Shown: in pieces, positions 16,448 through 25,613 of the stretch
Layout: each line of letters starts with the position of its first letter
How positions within the stretch are numbered: the stretch's first letter is position 1
From: VXYK01 sp965221585
GTDB taxonomy: Bacteria; Actinomycetota; Acidimicrobiia; Acidimicrobiales; Aldehydirespiratoraceae
Length of the DNA stretch: 64,000 bases
Reading direction: 5' to 3'
NCBI GenBank assembly: GCA_965221585.1
Contig: OZ244898.1
Coordinates: 620,001 to 684,000, forward strand
The notes under the pieces: model-generated
What the model saw: the letters and a program-made list of their open reading frames with translations, nothing else
What the model was told of the DNA's origin: nothing
Databases searched by the model: none
Program-made: the position numbers and the translations under genes

Positions 16448-17701
16448 CTAGAGAATTGCGCCTGCTTCTTTCATGGCGACGATCTCGGGCCAGTCGAACC
16501 CGAGTTCGTTCAAGACCAGCTCGGTGTGTTCGCCGAGTTCGGGTGCGCGCTCAACGGTGATCGGCTGCTCATCGAACTGCGCGGGGCTCGCCACCAGTTG
16601 AACCGCTTCACCGCTGGCGTGCTCCATCGAAGGCAGGTAACCGTTGGCGACGACCTGGCGATCGGAGTACAACTCTGCAAGTGTCTGAAAGGGCGTCCAC
16701 ACCCCGTCGAAGGTCTCCAGCCGCTCCTTCCATTCATCGAGAGTCCGTTCGGCGAAGGCCTCGTCGATGATGTCGATGCAGGCCGGACCGTTCTGCGCCC
16801 GCACAGTCGAGTGGTTGAAGCGTTCGTCTTCAACGAGGATGGGACGTTCCAGTCGTGCGGCGAAGTCGTCCCAATGCTTGTCGCTCTGCAGCAGGATCAA
16901 GCTGATGAAGCGATTGTCGGCGGTCCGGTAGACACCCACGCCAGGGTTCGGGGAAAGACGGCGGTCGCCGCGGGGCAGCGATGTCATGCCGAACAGTTTC
17001 GAGGCGACCACCAGCGGCGAGATCTGCCACAGTGCTGTGGCGAGCAGGCTCACGTCGACGACACTGGTCTCTCCGGTCCGTTCGCGTTTCAGCAGCGCGG
17101 CGGCGATCGCGCCTGCGGTGGCGAGTCCGCCGATGACATCACCGAAAGCGGGCGAGCTTTGCGCTTGCGGCCAGCCATCCTCATCGGGCGGAAAGACCGA
17201 CCCCAAGCCTCCGCGAGCCCAGTAGGAAGCCCCGTCGTAGCCGCCCTTTTCGGCGTCCGGTCCGTGGGGTCCCTGCCCGGTGCCTCGGGCGATGACGATC
17301 TTCGGGTTGCGAGCCAGGATGTCGTCGGTGTCGATTCTCAGTTTGCGTCTGATCGGCGGGAGATAGTTGGTGAGGAAGACATCTGCCGATTCGATCAGCT
17401 TCATGAATGCCTCGTGGCCGTCAGGGTGTGCGATGTTGATCGCGACGGAACGTTTGCTGCGGTTGGGTTGTTCGATCATGAAATTGACGCCGCCGGGTCC
17501 ACCTGGAACCAACCCGGAGGTGATGAGACCGCGCTGAGGGTCGCCGCCCTGAGGATTCTCGATCTTCAGTACGTCGGCCCCCCAGTCCGCGAGCACGGAT
17601 CCGCCTGAGGGTACGAACATCCAGCTGGCCATCTCGACCACGCGGAAGCCTTGCAGCGGCCCCGCCGACTGGGTGGCCGGTGCATCCGGTTGAGAACTCA
17701 T
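16448..17701 (-). CDS. CaiB/BaiF family CoA-transferase
   Basis: A 417-residue class III CoA-transferase. The N-terminus FRVVEMASWMFVPSGGSVLADWGAD, of the formyl-CoA:oxalate transferase type, binds CoA. The catalytic aspartate is expected in AFGDVIGGL. Such enzymes move CoA between carboxylic acids via an aspartyl thioester and usually activate a substrate acid for beta-oxidation. It overlaps the upstream P450 gene by 4 bases (ATGA) and stands 47 bases before the transporter lipoprotein gene. It is probably the activation step of the pathway served by that importer. Confidence 0.87.
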   Translation of the reverse strand: MSSQPDAPATQSAGPLQGFRVVEMASWMFVPSGGSVLADWGADVLKIENPQGGDPQRGLITSGLVPGGPGGVNFMIEQPNRSKRSVAINIAHPDGHEAFMKLIESADVFLTNYLPPIRRKLRIDTDDILARNPKIVIARGTGQGPHGPDAEKGGYDGASYWARGGLGSVFPPDEDGWPQAQSSPAFGDVIGGLATAGAIAAALLKRERTGETSVVDVSLLATALWQISPLVVASKLFGMTSLPRGDRRLSPNPGVGVYRTADNRFISLILLQSDKHWDDFAARLERPILVEDERFNHSTVRAQNGPACIDIIDEAFAERTLDEWKERLETFDGVWTPFQTLAELYSDRQVVANGYLPSMEHASGEAVQLVASPAQFDEQPITVERAPELGEHTELVLNELGFDWPEIVAMKEAGAIL

Positions 17702-18894
17702 GATCTGGAGGGCCAGACCAGTTCAAGGTTCTCGACGCTTCGAAGTCCCATGGTGTAGCGGGGAGTGGTACCGGGTCTCAGTCCATAGGACGGCACTCTT
17801 TTGTGCCATTCTTCGAGACAGACTCTCATTTCCATCCGTGCCAGATGCGAACCCAGGCAACGGTGGACGCCTCCTCCGAACGCAATGTGCTTGTTGACCG
17901 CCCGGTCAAAATCGACGGTGTCGGCCTCGTCCCAGAACCGTTCGTCAGTATTGGCTGAACCCAGGTTCACCGAAACCTTGTCGCCAGCTCCAATCGGACA
18001 ACCTGACAGTTCAAAGTCCTGGGTTGCAATCCGAACCACCCCGGCGACCGGAGTCTCCCAACGCAACAACTCCTCCATCGCGGCAGCGATGTCCCCGGGT
18101 TGAGAAACGAGCCGTCGTTGATGCTCCGGATTCTGAGCTAGATGGGCGAGCATGCAGTCGAGCGACGCCGTGACCGTGTCGAGCCCAGCCAGAAAGAACA
18201 GATAACCGATGTCGAGGACCTCCTCGACGGTCAGCTGGGTTCCATCCACTTCCGCGTCGAGGAACTGGGAGAGGAAGTCGTCTTGGCGGTTCTGAAGGCG
18301 CTGATCTACCGCTTCCTGCAATACCGCATAGATTCGCTTGCCGGTCGCTACTCGAAACTCCCGCGCCGCGGCCGAACTTTCGACTGGTGGTCGGATGATA
18401 CCGTCCTTCAATTCGATGAACTCGGGCGTGCGCTCGACTGGAAGTCCGAACATCGTCAGAAAGACCTGGCTGGGAAGCGGCTCGGCGATCGCCTGATGGA
18501 AGTTGCAGTGGCCTTGATCGATCACCGCGTCGATGAGGCTTGCTGCTAGCGCTCTGGTCGATGGTTCAAGCAACGCCACCCTGCGGGGCGCGAACAGGGG
18601 ATCTAGAAGCTTGCGATACTTGGCGTGCTCCGGTGGATCGATCTCCAACGGTATGAGCGGACGAATCTGGCCGATCTCGGCGGCCCCGTCAGATGAGAAG
18701 ACCTGCGGGTTCTGCAGCACTGCCACAACATCGTCGTGGAGCGACACGCTGGTGCCGGCCATCAGTTCATGATCAACCGTCATGACCGGCATGTGGTCGC
18801 GCAGGAACTTGTACATCTCCTGGGGCGGCCCGGCCACGTCGATGCCGGTGGTGGTTTTCGCCGGCGGTTCGATGCCGGTTGCCTCAGTGGACAT
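17698..18894 (-). CDS. cytochrome P450
   Basis: A 398-residue P450. The I-helix segment reads LAGLDTVTAS, so the usual acid-alcohol pair (E/D-T) is D-T. ExxR is in EELLRWE, and the heme loop FGGGVHRCLG places the cysteine at about residue 346. Expected to hydroxylate a substrate of the surrounding catabolic operon. It is coupled to the CoA-transferase by a 4-base overlap and begins 7 bases after the amidohydrolase stop. No ferredoxin gene is present nearby. Confidence 0.9.
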   Translation of the reverse strand: MSTEATGIEPPAKTTTGIDVAGPPQEMYKFLRDHMPVMTVDHELMAGTSVSLHDDVVAVLQNPQVFSSDGAAEIGQIRPLIPLEIDPPEHAKYRKLLDPLFAPRRVALLEPSTRALAASLIDAVIDQGHCNFHQAIAEPLPSQVFLTMFGLPVERTPEFIELKDGIIRPPVESSAAAREFRVATGKRIYAVLQEAVDQRLQNRQDDFLSQFLDAEVDGTQLTVEEVLDIGYLFFLAGLDTVTASLDCMLAHLAQNPEHQRRLVSQPGDIAAAMEELLRWETPVAGVVRIATQDFELSGCPIGAGDKVSVNLGSANTDERFWDEADTVDFDRAVNKHIAFGGGVHRCLGSHLARMEMRVCLEEWHKRVPSYGLRPGTTPRYTMGLRSVENLELVWPSRS

Positions 18895-18901
18895 GGGCTG
18901 C

Positions 18902-20083
18902 TCAGACTTTCAGCAGCGATTTGAGGTTGCCGCCCATGATCTTGGCGACATCCTCGCGGTGCAGATCCGAGGGCAGATCGTCGACGAACTCGATCGGATT
19001 GCCGAGCCCCTCGGGATGCGGGTAGTCGGATCCAAAAAGCAGGCGATCCGGCGTCATGATTTCGAGCAGGCCTTCGAGGGCGTCCTCCCAGAACGGATTG
19101 ACATACACGTTGCGCTTGAAGGCGTTGACCGGGTGTTCGCTGAACTCCTGAGGCATCTTCTTGTAGACCTCCTCGAGGCTCTTCACAAACGGTGCCACCC
19201 AGGTTCCGCCGTTCTCGATCGTGCCTATTCGCAGATCCGGGAAACGGGTGAGAGCGCCGTGACACACCATTGCGCTCATCATGTCGGTGATCGGCCGGTT
19301 TGACATAACCAGGTTGCGCAATGGATTGGGCTTGAAGGGCAGGAACTCCTGTCGGCCCTCCCAGATCGAGGCCAGATCGGCGTAACCCGAATCAGAACTG
19401 TGCATACCCACCAGCACGCCGGCTTCCTGCACTCTCGCCCAGAACGGATCGAACTCCGGGAGACCCGGGGAACGCGGGCCTCGCAACCCCCAGGCGGGAG
19501 CGGGACGGATGAGTATGCAGCGCGCTCCCCGGTCCAGACACCACTCCAGTTCCTCGATGGCCTTCTCGACGATCGGCAGGGTGACCACCGGCGTGGCGAA
19601 GATCCGCCCCTCGTAGTCGAAACGCCACTCGTCGTAGATCCACTGGTTGAGCGCATGCACCGCGGCGTGGCAAAGATCGGGATCGTCGCGCATCCGCTCC
19701 TCGAGGAGGCTGGCCAGGGTCGGGAACATGAGCGAGCCGTCGAGCCCCAGTTCATCGAGGTGCGGCAGCCGAGCTTCAGCATTGCGAGCCCACTGTGGAC
19801 ACTTGATCGGTTCGCCGAATATCTCCCTCAGTGTCTTTCCTTCGGGATTGCCGGAGCGGTAGAACTCCTCCTGAGCGCCGGGAGCAGCCACCACCTCGAA
19901 CGTCGGGTTGGGGATGAATTCTGAGATCTTGTCGTTGATGGCGATCTTGGTGCGGCCCTTCACCTGAACGTACTTGATGGCGTTCGCGTACTTGGACGGC
20001 AGATAACGGGTGAACGCGTCCTCCGTCTCATACATATGGTTGTCGGCGTCGAACACCGGGAAGTCAATCGTTCGCTTCGGCAT
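18902..20083 (-). CDS. amidohydrolase-2 family metal-dependent hydrolase
   Basis: A 393-residue TIM-barrel hydrolase. It keeps the N-terminal metal motif as DADNHMYE near residue 12, and the late LLFGSDYPHPEG with the catalytic aspartate. The segment RFPDLRIGTIENGG is typical of the amidohydrolase_2 group found in large numbers in soil and marine Actinobacteria. It could hydrolyse or decarboxylate a ring or amide substrate. It is the first gene of the long minus-strand run that includes a P450, a CoA-transferase and a transporter. A GAGGCG ribosome site precedes the ATG. A 7-bp-arm inverted repeat lies 45 bases upstream. Confidence 0.83.
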   Translation of the reverse strand: MPKRTIDFPVFDADNHMYETEDAFTRYLPSKYANAIKYVQVKGRTKIAINDKISEFIPNPTFEVVAAPGAQEEFYRSGNPEGKTLREIFGEPIKCPQWARNAEARLPHLDELGLDGSLMFPTLASLLEERMRDDPDLCHAAVHALNQWIYDEWRFDYEGRIFATPVVTLPIVEKAIEELEWCLDRGARCILIRPAPAWGLRGPRSPGLPEFDPFWARVQEAGVLVGMHSSDSGYADLASIWEGRQEFLPFKPNPLRNLVMSNRPITDMMSAMVCHGALTRFPDLRIGTIENGGTWVAPFVKSLEEVYKKMPQEFSEHPVNAFKRNVYVNPFWEDALEGLLEIMTPDRLLFGSDYPHPEGLGNPIEFVDDLPSDLHREDVAKIMGGNLKSLLKV

Positions 20084-20127
20084 AGTGGTCGCCTCGCGTT
20101 GAGAAGCTGCGGGTGAGAGTTGCTGCC

Positions 20128-20151
20128 CAGTATGGCCCAGGGTGCATACTG
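20128..20151. promoter_or_regulatory. inverted repeat CAGTATG-N10-CATACTG, candidate operator
   Basis: Perfect 7-bp arms separated by 10 bases lie between the divergent amidohydrolase (start 20083) and SDR (start 20181). The right arm overlaps TACTGT (20147-20152), a possible -10 for the SDR gene. The geometry suits a dimeric repressor of TetR or similar type; no regulator gene is seen nearby. Confidence 0.45.
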
Positions 20152-20180
20152 TCGCCTAGCCAACATCTGAAAGCAGTGCA

Positions 20181-20939
20181 ATGACCCACGCAAGTGAACT
20201 GTTCGACCTGTCGGGGCGCACAGCCATAGTGACCGGCGGCAGTCGTGGCCTGGGGCGAGAAATGGCGCTGGCCTTCGCCGAGCACGGCGCCAACGTCGTG
20301 ATCGCCAGCCGCAAGCTCGAGAACTGCGAATCGGTGGCCGCAGAGGCCCGCGCCCTTGGAGTGGAAGCCCTTCCGTACGCGTGCCACGTGGGGTACTGGG
20401 ACCAGGTGGAGGCTCTCGCCGATGAGGCCTACGAGAGGTTCGGCAATATCGACATCCTTGTCAACAACGCCGGAATGTCACCCTTGTATCCCTCGATCAC
20501 GGAGATCAGCGAAGGGCTGTACGACAAGGTGATGGACGTCAACCTCAAGGGAACGTTCCGGCTCACCGCGATAGTCGCCGAGCGCATGAAGAGGCGCGGT
20601 TCGGGATCGGTCGTTTTCGTCAGTTCGAGCGCGGCCGTCAAACCGTCTCCGGGCGAGGTGATCTACGGGATGGCCAAGGCGAGCCTCCACAACCTGACCG
20701 AGAGCATGTCCAAGGCGTACGGACCCGAGGTTCGGGTGAACTGCATCCAACCGGGCCCTTTCCTAACCGACATCTCCAGAGCATGGTCACCGGAGATGAT
20801 CGCGGGACTCGGTGGCCAGATCTCCTTGGGACGTGCCGGCCAACCTTCAGAGATTGTCGGCGCAACCCTCTACTTCGCCAGCGACGCCAGCGTCTACACC
20901 ACTGGTGCCATCCTGCGTCTTGATGGTGGCTACAGCTAG
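20181..20939 (+). CDS. short-chain dehydrogenase/reductase (SDR)
   Basis: A 252-residue classical SDR. The NAD(P) motif TGGSRGLG is near residue 18, followed by NNAG at about 94 and the catalytic serine region VSSSAAV. The active-site YxxxK is YGMAK, and the C-terminus ends with the common TTGAILRLDGGY. It would oxidise an alcohol or reduce a ketone. It is divergent from the amidohydrolase operon and shares the intergenic inverted repeat with it, so it may be co-regulated and work on the same substrate. It converges on the next amidohydrolase gene. Confidence 0.87.
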   Translation: MTHASELFDLSGRTAIVTGGSRGLGREMALAFAEHGANVVIASRKLENCESVAAEARALGVEALPYACHVGYWDQVEALADEAYERFGNIDILVNNAGMSPLYPSITEISEGLYDKVMDVNLKGTFRLTAIVAERMKRRGSGSVVFVSSSAAVKPSPGEVIYGMAKASLHNLTESMSKAYGPEVRVNCIQPGPFLTDISRAWSPEMIAGLGGQISLGRAGQPSEIVGATLYFASDASVYTTGAILRLDGGYS

Positions 20940-20942
20940 TTG

Positions 20943-22226
20943 TCAGCGGCCCGAGGCTTTGGCTGCGAAGTCCTTGAGCGAGGCTGGTTCGGCTCTTTCG
21001 TATCTACCTGTGGACCGTGACCTGACCGAAACGTCGTGGTCGCCCGCCGAGGCGCGCAGTGCGCCGACGGTGCAGTCGGCCTTGTTCAATGCCGTGAACG
21101 GGTCGTAGCAGAACCAGTCCATGGCATTGAGGTGGGTGATTCGGTTGATGTCGTCGTCAGGCACCCCGGCGAACACCTCGGCGAGCTCCTCGGGGGCGTT
21201 GGGCCAGTTGGAATCCGAGTGCGGATAGTCCATCTCCCAGCAGATGTTGTTGATACCGATCTCATGGCGCAGGGCCACCCCGACCGGGTCGGTGATGAAG
21301 CAGGTCAGGAAATTGCGGCGGAACACCTCACTGGGCAACATGTCCCCGAAATCCTGGCCGGTCCAGAGGTGGTGCATGTCGTAGGTCTTGTCGGCCCGGT
21401 CCATGAAGTAGGGAACCCAACCGGTGCCTCCCTCGGAGAGTGCGATCTTGAGTTCCGGGTAGCGGCGGGGGATCGTCGACCACAACAGGTCGGCCGCCGC
21501 GGTCGAGATGTTCATCGGCTGCATCTGGATCATCACGTCCATTGGGGCGTCGGGGGCGGTCACCACCAACTGCCCTGAGGAGCCGAGATGGATCGACAGC
21601 ACCGTGTCGCAATCGACCAGCGCGTCCCAAAGCGGGTTCCAGTGCTCGTCGTGGAAGCTCGGCTCTCCCAACGGCACCGGGTTCTCGGTGAAGGTCATGG
21701 AGTGGCATCCTTTTTCGGCGACCCTGCGGACCTCCGCGGCGCATTCTTCCGCCGACCAGATCATGGGCAGTGCCATCGGGATGAATCGTCCCGGGTAACT
21801 GCCGCACCATTCGTCGATGTGCCAGTCGTTATAGGCGCGGATCAGGTCTGCGGCGAAGGCCTTGTCAGGGTGTGCGGCGAACAACCGTCCCGCGAATCCG
21901 GGAAACGACGGGAAACACATCGAGCCGAGCACGCCGCCTGCGTTCATGTCCTTGATTCGTTCGTGGATGTCGTAGCAGCCCGGACGCATCTCCTCGAAAC
22001 AGGTCGGCTCGATCCCGTACTCCTCTTTGGGACGGCCGGCAACGGCGTTGAGCCCGACATTGGGGATCACCGCATTGTTGAACGTCCAGACATCGTCGCC
22101 CTCGTCGGTCCGAATCAGCTTCGGGGCCTCATCGGCCCATTTCTTGGGCAGGTGTGCGTCGAACATGTGAGGCGGTTCGCACAGGTGGTCATCCACGCTC
22201 ACCAGGATCATGTCGTTCATGTCCAC
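20943..22226 (-). CDS. amidohydrolase-2 family protein
   Basis: A 427-residue member of the same broad family as the protein at 18902-20083. It has LVSVDDHLCEPPHMF at the N-terminus (metal site as DDH), the central segment YPELKIALSEGGTGWVPY and the late EMDYPHSDSNWP carrying the catalytic aspartate. The GTG at 22226 is chosen because AAGGAGG lies 6 bases before it; ATG at 22220 is possible. It is preceded 80 bases upstream by an SDR gene on the same strand. Substrate unknown. Confidence 0.82.
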   Translation of the reverse strand: MDMNDMILVSVDDHLCEPPHMFDAHLPKKWADEAPKLIRTDEGDDVWTFNNAVIPNVGLNAVAGRPKEEYGIEPTCFEEMRPGCYDIHERIKDMNAGGVLGSMCFPSFPGFAGRLFAAHPDKAFAADLIRAYNDWHIDEWCGSYPGRFIPMALPMIWSAEECAAEVRRVAEKGCHSMTFTENPVPLGEPSFHDEHWNPLWDALVDCDTVLSIHLGSSGQLVVTAPDAPMDVMIQMQPMNISTAAADLLWSTIPRRYPELKIALSEGGTGWVPYFMDRADKTYDMHHLWTGQDFGDMLPSEVFRRNFLTCFITDPVGVALRHEIGINNICWEMDYPHSDSNWPNAPEELAEVFAGVPDDDINRITHLNAMDWFCYDPFTALNKADCTVGALRASAGDHDVSVRSRSTGRYERAEPASLKDFAAKASGR

Positions 22227-22306
22227 AGTGGTCCTCCTTGGATGTCGTCCCGTGGGCCAGAAACTAGCACCCGTACTCGTTGTACGACGACGAACGCCTC
22301 TAGGCG

Positions 22307-23158
22307 TTACTCGAACCCGAGAGCTGCGAGGTCGAACTCCATTTCACCGGCGATCATCTTGACGAGAGGAGCGTCGAAGGCGTCTACCAGAGAGGCGCTC
22401 ACATGTCCTTGGTCCACCAGCAGAGTCACACCGTTGATTCCGCTGGCAGCTTCGGAGCACAAGAAGATCATCGTGGAGGCCATCTGGTCAGGTTGCAGAG
22501 TCGGCGCGTCGGCCGCTTCGCGGTAGTCGGCCCCGAAGGTGAGCCAAAGATCGGCGTTGGCCCTGGCCAGAGGCGTGTCGGTGGGGCCGGGGAGGATTGC
22601 GTTGATCCGGATCCCCTTGGCGAGCAGCGGGAATCCCTGCTGGGCGACATAACAGTTGACCGCCTCTTTGCTGAAACTGTAGGTGTCGGTCTCGGGATGC
22701 GCTTGGGTCCACGCTGCTGCCGAGGCCCAGTCATCGGTATCCAGGAACTCCTTGACCTGCTCGATGTTCTTGCGCCATCCGAGTCCGGCCACCGAGGAGA
22801 TCAACGCAACCGAACCACCGGAGACCAGCTTTTGGTCCGCGACCATGCGCTCGATCAGATGACGTTGGCTGGTGAAGTTGATGAGCATGATTCCCGGTGT
22901 GCCGTCCGCGACTCCGGCGCAGGCGAACACCGCGTGGATCGGACCGTCGATTGCTTCAATAGCGGCGTCGACCTCGGTCTGGTTGCGAAGGTCCGCCTGG
23001 ATCGATTGAGCGCAGTCGAAGGCAATCTCTGCAACGTCGACGACCACGACCTCCGCGCCGAGGTCGGCGGCCATACGTGCCGTCGAAGCTCCCATTCCTG
23101 TGGCGCCGCCGACAACGACCACGCGCTTCTGGTCATATCGGAACAGATCCATGGTCAT
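22307..23158 (-). CDS. SDR, similar to 3-alpha-hydroxysteroid dehydrogenases
   Basis: A 283-residue SDR starting at 23158, where GGGAG lies upstream; the open frame extends further without similarity. The cofactor motif is GGATGMG, and the acidic residue in VVVVDV suggests NAD preference. The usual NNAG is replaced by ACAG, and the active site is YSFSK. A long insert between VAG and YSFSK (GWRKNIEQVKEFL...), followed by GIRINAILPGPTDTPL, is typical of the 3-alpha-hydroxysteroid dehydrogenase/carbonyl reductase branch. Oxidation of a steroid-like or other hydroxyl is a reasonable guess. Divergent from a P450 gene. Confidence 0.78.
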   Translation of the reverse strand: MTMDLFRYDQKRVVVVGGATGMGASTARMAADLGAEVVVVDVAEIAFDCAQSIQADLRNQTEVDAAIEAIDGPIHAVFACAGVADGTPGIMLINFTSQRHLIERMVADQKLVSGGSVALISSVAGLGWRKNIEQVKEFLDTDDWASAAAWTQAHPETDTYSFSKEAVNCYVAQQGFPLLAKGIRINAILPGPTDTPLARANADLWLTFGADYREAADAPTLQPDQMASTMIFLCSEAASGINGVTLLVDQGHVSASLVDAFDAPLVKMIAGEMEFDLAALGFE

Positions 23159-23217
23159 GGCTTTTTCTCCCTGCGTCGATTGCGTTGGGTCAGTAAATGA
23201 AACAAGACTGAGCATCG

Positions 23218-24498
23218 GTGAGCAAGTCCGCACCGACACGAGACCCTGTGAGCAGCGATATCGACGTTGACCACCAGGAAGCGGACTTCGTCGCGCAACG
23301 ACACCGGCATTACGCGCAGATGCGTGAAACATGCCCGGTTGCGCACAACGCGGCGTACGGGGGCTTCTGGATGGTCACCGACTACGACTCGGTGGCGCAG
23401 GTGGCGCGTGACAACGAAACGTTCGCGCATCGCTACGACCCCGAGTCGGAGGACGGAATCGCCTACCGGGGAATCTGCGGGATCCCCCGACCTCCGAATC
23501 TGCCGCGCATGGGTGTGTCCGAGATCGACGGTCGTGAGCACGCCGATCTGCGTCGGGTGATCAACCCGTTCATGGTGACCAAGGCAGTTGAAGCCAATCG
23601 GGATCGGATGGCGCAGGTCTCGGGCTGGTTCCTCGACGAGGTCGTCGAAAGCGGCGAATGCGATCTGGTGGACGATTACGCGACTCCGGTGCCGGCGGTC
23701 ATGACCCTTGAGATGATGGGGATGCCGTCGGAGAACTGGCGCCACTACGCAGACTTCTTCCATGCCACCTCGTCGTTCACCAAAGACGATCCGCGCCTGC
23801 ACGCGGCGCTCGCCAACTGGTCAGCCATGTGGGAGGAACTGGTTGACTTCGCCCGGTTCCGGAGGGCCGATCCGGCGAACGATCTCACCTCAGCAATCGT
23901 CACCAGCGTCTTGGACGGAAACGTTCCGAGCGACGACCAAGTGGTCGGGATCCTCTGGAATCTGGTCGCGGGAGGCATAGACACCACCACGTCTCTGGTG
24001 TCTTGGGGACTGCATCATCTGGGCACGCAGGTCGCTGACCGGGAATGGCTCATTGCTGACCGGGCACTGATTCCGACCGCGGTCGAGGAGTTTCTGCGCT
24101 TCTACAGCCCCAGTGAGTCGTTGACCCGCACGGCCACCCGCGATGTCGAGCTCGGAGGTCGCCAGATCAGGCGTGGTGATGTGGTCTTCATCTCCTGGGT
24201 TGCCGCCAATCGTGATCCAGGCGCGTTCGACCGCGCCGATGAGGTGGTCATCGACCGCGAGGTGAACAAGCATCTGTCCTTCGGCCTGGGTGGCCACCGG
24301 TGCGTGGGTTCGAGCATCGCCCGACTCCAGTCCGAGTTGATGATCGCCGATGTGTTGGACCGGATCCCCGACTACCGGATCGACCCTGACGGGTTCATTC
24401 CCTATCCCGGCAACTTGCTGATGACGGGCGTTGTCGCTATGCCGGTTAGATTCTCGCCAGGCCAGCGTCGCGGTGTACCCGCACCGTTCGCTGACTGA
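23218..24498 (+). CDS. cytochrome P450
   Basis: A 426-residue P450. I-helix AGGIDTTTSL, ExxR in EEFLRFY, and heme loop FGLGGHRCVG with the cysteine at about residue 362. Start GTG at 23218. A luciferase-like oxidoreductase follows 29 bases downstream on the same strand and may be co-transcribed. The upstream divergent SDR suggests a shared oxidative pathway. Substrate class cannot be fixed from sequence alone. Confidence 0.9.
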   Translation: MSKSAPTRDPVSSDIDVDHQEADFVAQRHRHYAQMRETCPVAHNAAYGGFWMVTDYDSVAQVARDNETFAHRYDPESEDGIAYRGICGIPRPPNLPRMGVSEIDGREHADLRRVINPFMVTKAVEANRDRMAQVSGWFLDEVVESGECDLVDDYATPVPAVMTLEMMGMPSENWRHYADFFHATSSFTKDDPRLHAALANWSAMWEELVDFARFRRADPANDLTSAIVTSVLDGNVPSDDQVVGILWNLVAGGIDTTTSLVSWGLHHLGTQVADREWLIADRALIPTAVEEFLRFYSPSESLTRTATRDVELGGRQIRRGDVVFISWVAANRDPGAFDRADEVVIDREVNKHLSFGLGGHRCVGSSIARLQSELMIADVLDRIPDYRIDPDGFIPYPGNLLMTGVVAMPVRFSPGQRRGVPAPFAD

Positions 24499-24527
24499 CT
24501 CACCCAAGACCCAAGGAGTGTTCTGCT

Positions 24528-25508
24528 GTGGCATTCATGATGATGCGACTCAACTTCGTGCACCCGGACCCGACTGACCCCAACCAGATGAGTGACCGCT
24601 ACCGCGCCGGTTTCGACCTCGCCGAATACGTCGACAAGAACGGTTTCGCGATGGTGAGTCTCGAGGAGCATCAAGCCACGGAGATCGGTTGGAGCCCGAC
24701 GCCCCTGCTCAACGCGGCGATGATTCTCAACCGCACGCAGAACCTGTCGGTGGCTATCACCGCGCTACTGGTACCGCTGCACGATCCGGTGCGTCTGGCC
24801 CAGGAGTTGGCAGTGATCGACCTGATGAGCAAGGGCCGGATCTCGATCACGACGGGGCTTGGATACCGACCCGCGGAGTACGCGGCGGTCCAAAAGGACT
24901 GGAGTCGCCGCGGCAAGATCCTCGACCATGCCCTCGAGACCATGCAGAAGGTCTGGTCTGGCGAGGAGTTCGAATACAACGGCGCGACGATCAAAGTCGG
25001 TCCCATGCCCTACACCCGCCCCCACCCCATGGTGATGATCGGCGGTTCGGGTCCAGCGGCGGCGAAGCGTGCGGCCCGTCTGGGTCTGCCGCTCCAGCTG
25101 CCCGCCCCGAACCCCGAAGTCGAGGCACTGTATTACAGCGAATGCGAGAGGCTGGGCACGCAGGGTTTCTGCATCGCGCCTGAGCAGGTGGCCATGATTC
25201 ATGTGGTTAACGACCCTGATGAGGCTTGGGCCAAGCTCGGGAAACACTTCTGGCTTGAAGCGTCCGTCTACGATTCTTGGCAACCACCGGGGCAGACCTC
25301 AGCGGTCCACACCCATGCCACGAACCAGCAGGAACTGCGTGAGGAGGGGATCTACCAGTTCCTGACCCCGGATCAGGCGGTGAATCGGGCCCGCGAGACG
25401 GGAGCCCTCTCGCTTCACCCGTTGGTCGGAGGCATGCCGATCGATTCGGCCTGGGAGTCCGTTGAACTCACAGTCGACCGGGTGATCCCAGCCCTCCAGG
25501 ACTCGTGA
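24528..25508 (+). CDS. luciferase-like flavin-dependent oxidoreductase
   Basis: A 326-residue luciferase-like protein. Family segments visible are FAMVSLEEHQATEIG near residue 45, LVPLHDPVRLAQELAVIDLMSKGRI, TGLGYRPAEY and PMVMIGGSG. The start is a GTG at 24528 with AAGGAG 9 bases upstream. It probably forms a two-gene unit with the P450 before it. It would oxidise a substrate with FMN or F420; identity unknown. The gene is followed by a strong hairpin. Confidence 0.83.
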   Translation: MAFMMMRLNFVHPDPTDPNQMSDRYRAGFDLAEYVDKNGFAMVSLEEHQATEIGWSPTPLLNAAMILNRTQNLSVAITALLVPLHDPVRLAQELAVIDLMSKGRISITTGLGYRPAEYAAVQKDWSRRGKILDHALETMQKVWSGEEFEYNGATIKVGPMPYTRPHPMVMIGGSGPAAAKRAARLGLPLQLPAPNPEVEALYYSECERLGTQGFCIAPEQVAMIHVVNDPDEAWAKLGKHFWLEASVYDSWQPPGQTSAVHTHATNQQELREEGIYQFLTPDQAVNRARETGALSLHPLVGGMPIDSAWESVELTVDRVIPALQDS

Positions 25509-25563
25509 TCGGCTAGCACGCCGGACTGCAACCCGGCTCCGGCTACACCCGGCGAAGACAACG

Positions 25564-25600
25564 CGCGGGTTCCGGTTGCGCCCGGCAACAGCAACCCGCG
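25564..25600. terminator. nested hairpin between LLM and flavin oxidoreductase genes
   Basis: The outer stem CGCGGGTT / AACCCGCG (25564-25571 and 25593-25600) encloses an inner stem GTTGC / GCAAC (25575-25579 and 25585-25589). It lies 55 bases after the luciferase-like gene and directly before the next gene's -10. No T-run follows, so it may be a terminator without a U-tract or another structure. Confidence 0.35.
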
Positions 25601-25606
25601 TACGGT
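25601..25606 (+). promoter_or_regulatory. -10 element TACGGT of flavin oxidoreductase gene
   Basis: TACGGT ends 7 bases before the ATG at 25614; no ribosome site is visible. Leaderless type. Confidence 0.5.
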
Positions 25607-25613
25607 TGGATGC

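Noticed and set aside
15048..16451. 467-codon plus-strand frame
   Set aside because: Antisense to the substrate-binding lipoprotein gene, which has a clear signal peptide and ribosome site; the frame gives only Val/Gly/Ala-rich low-complexity sequence.
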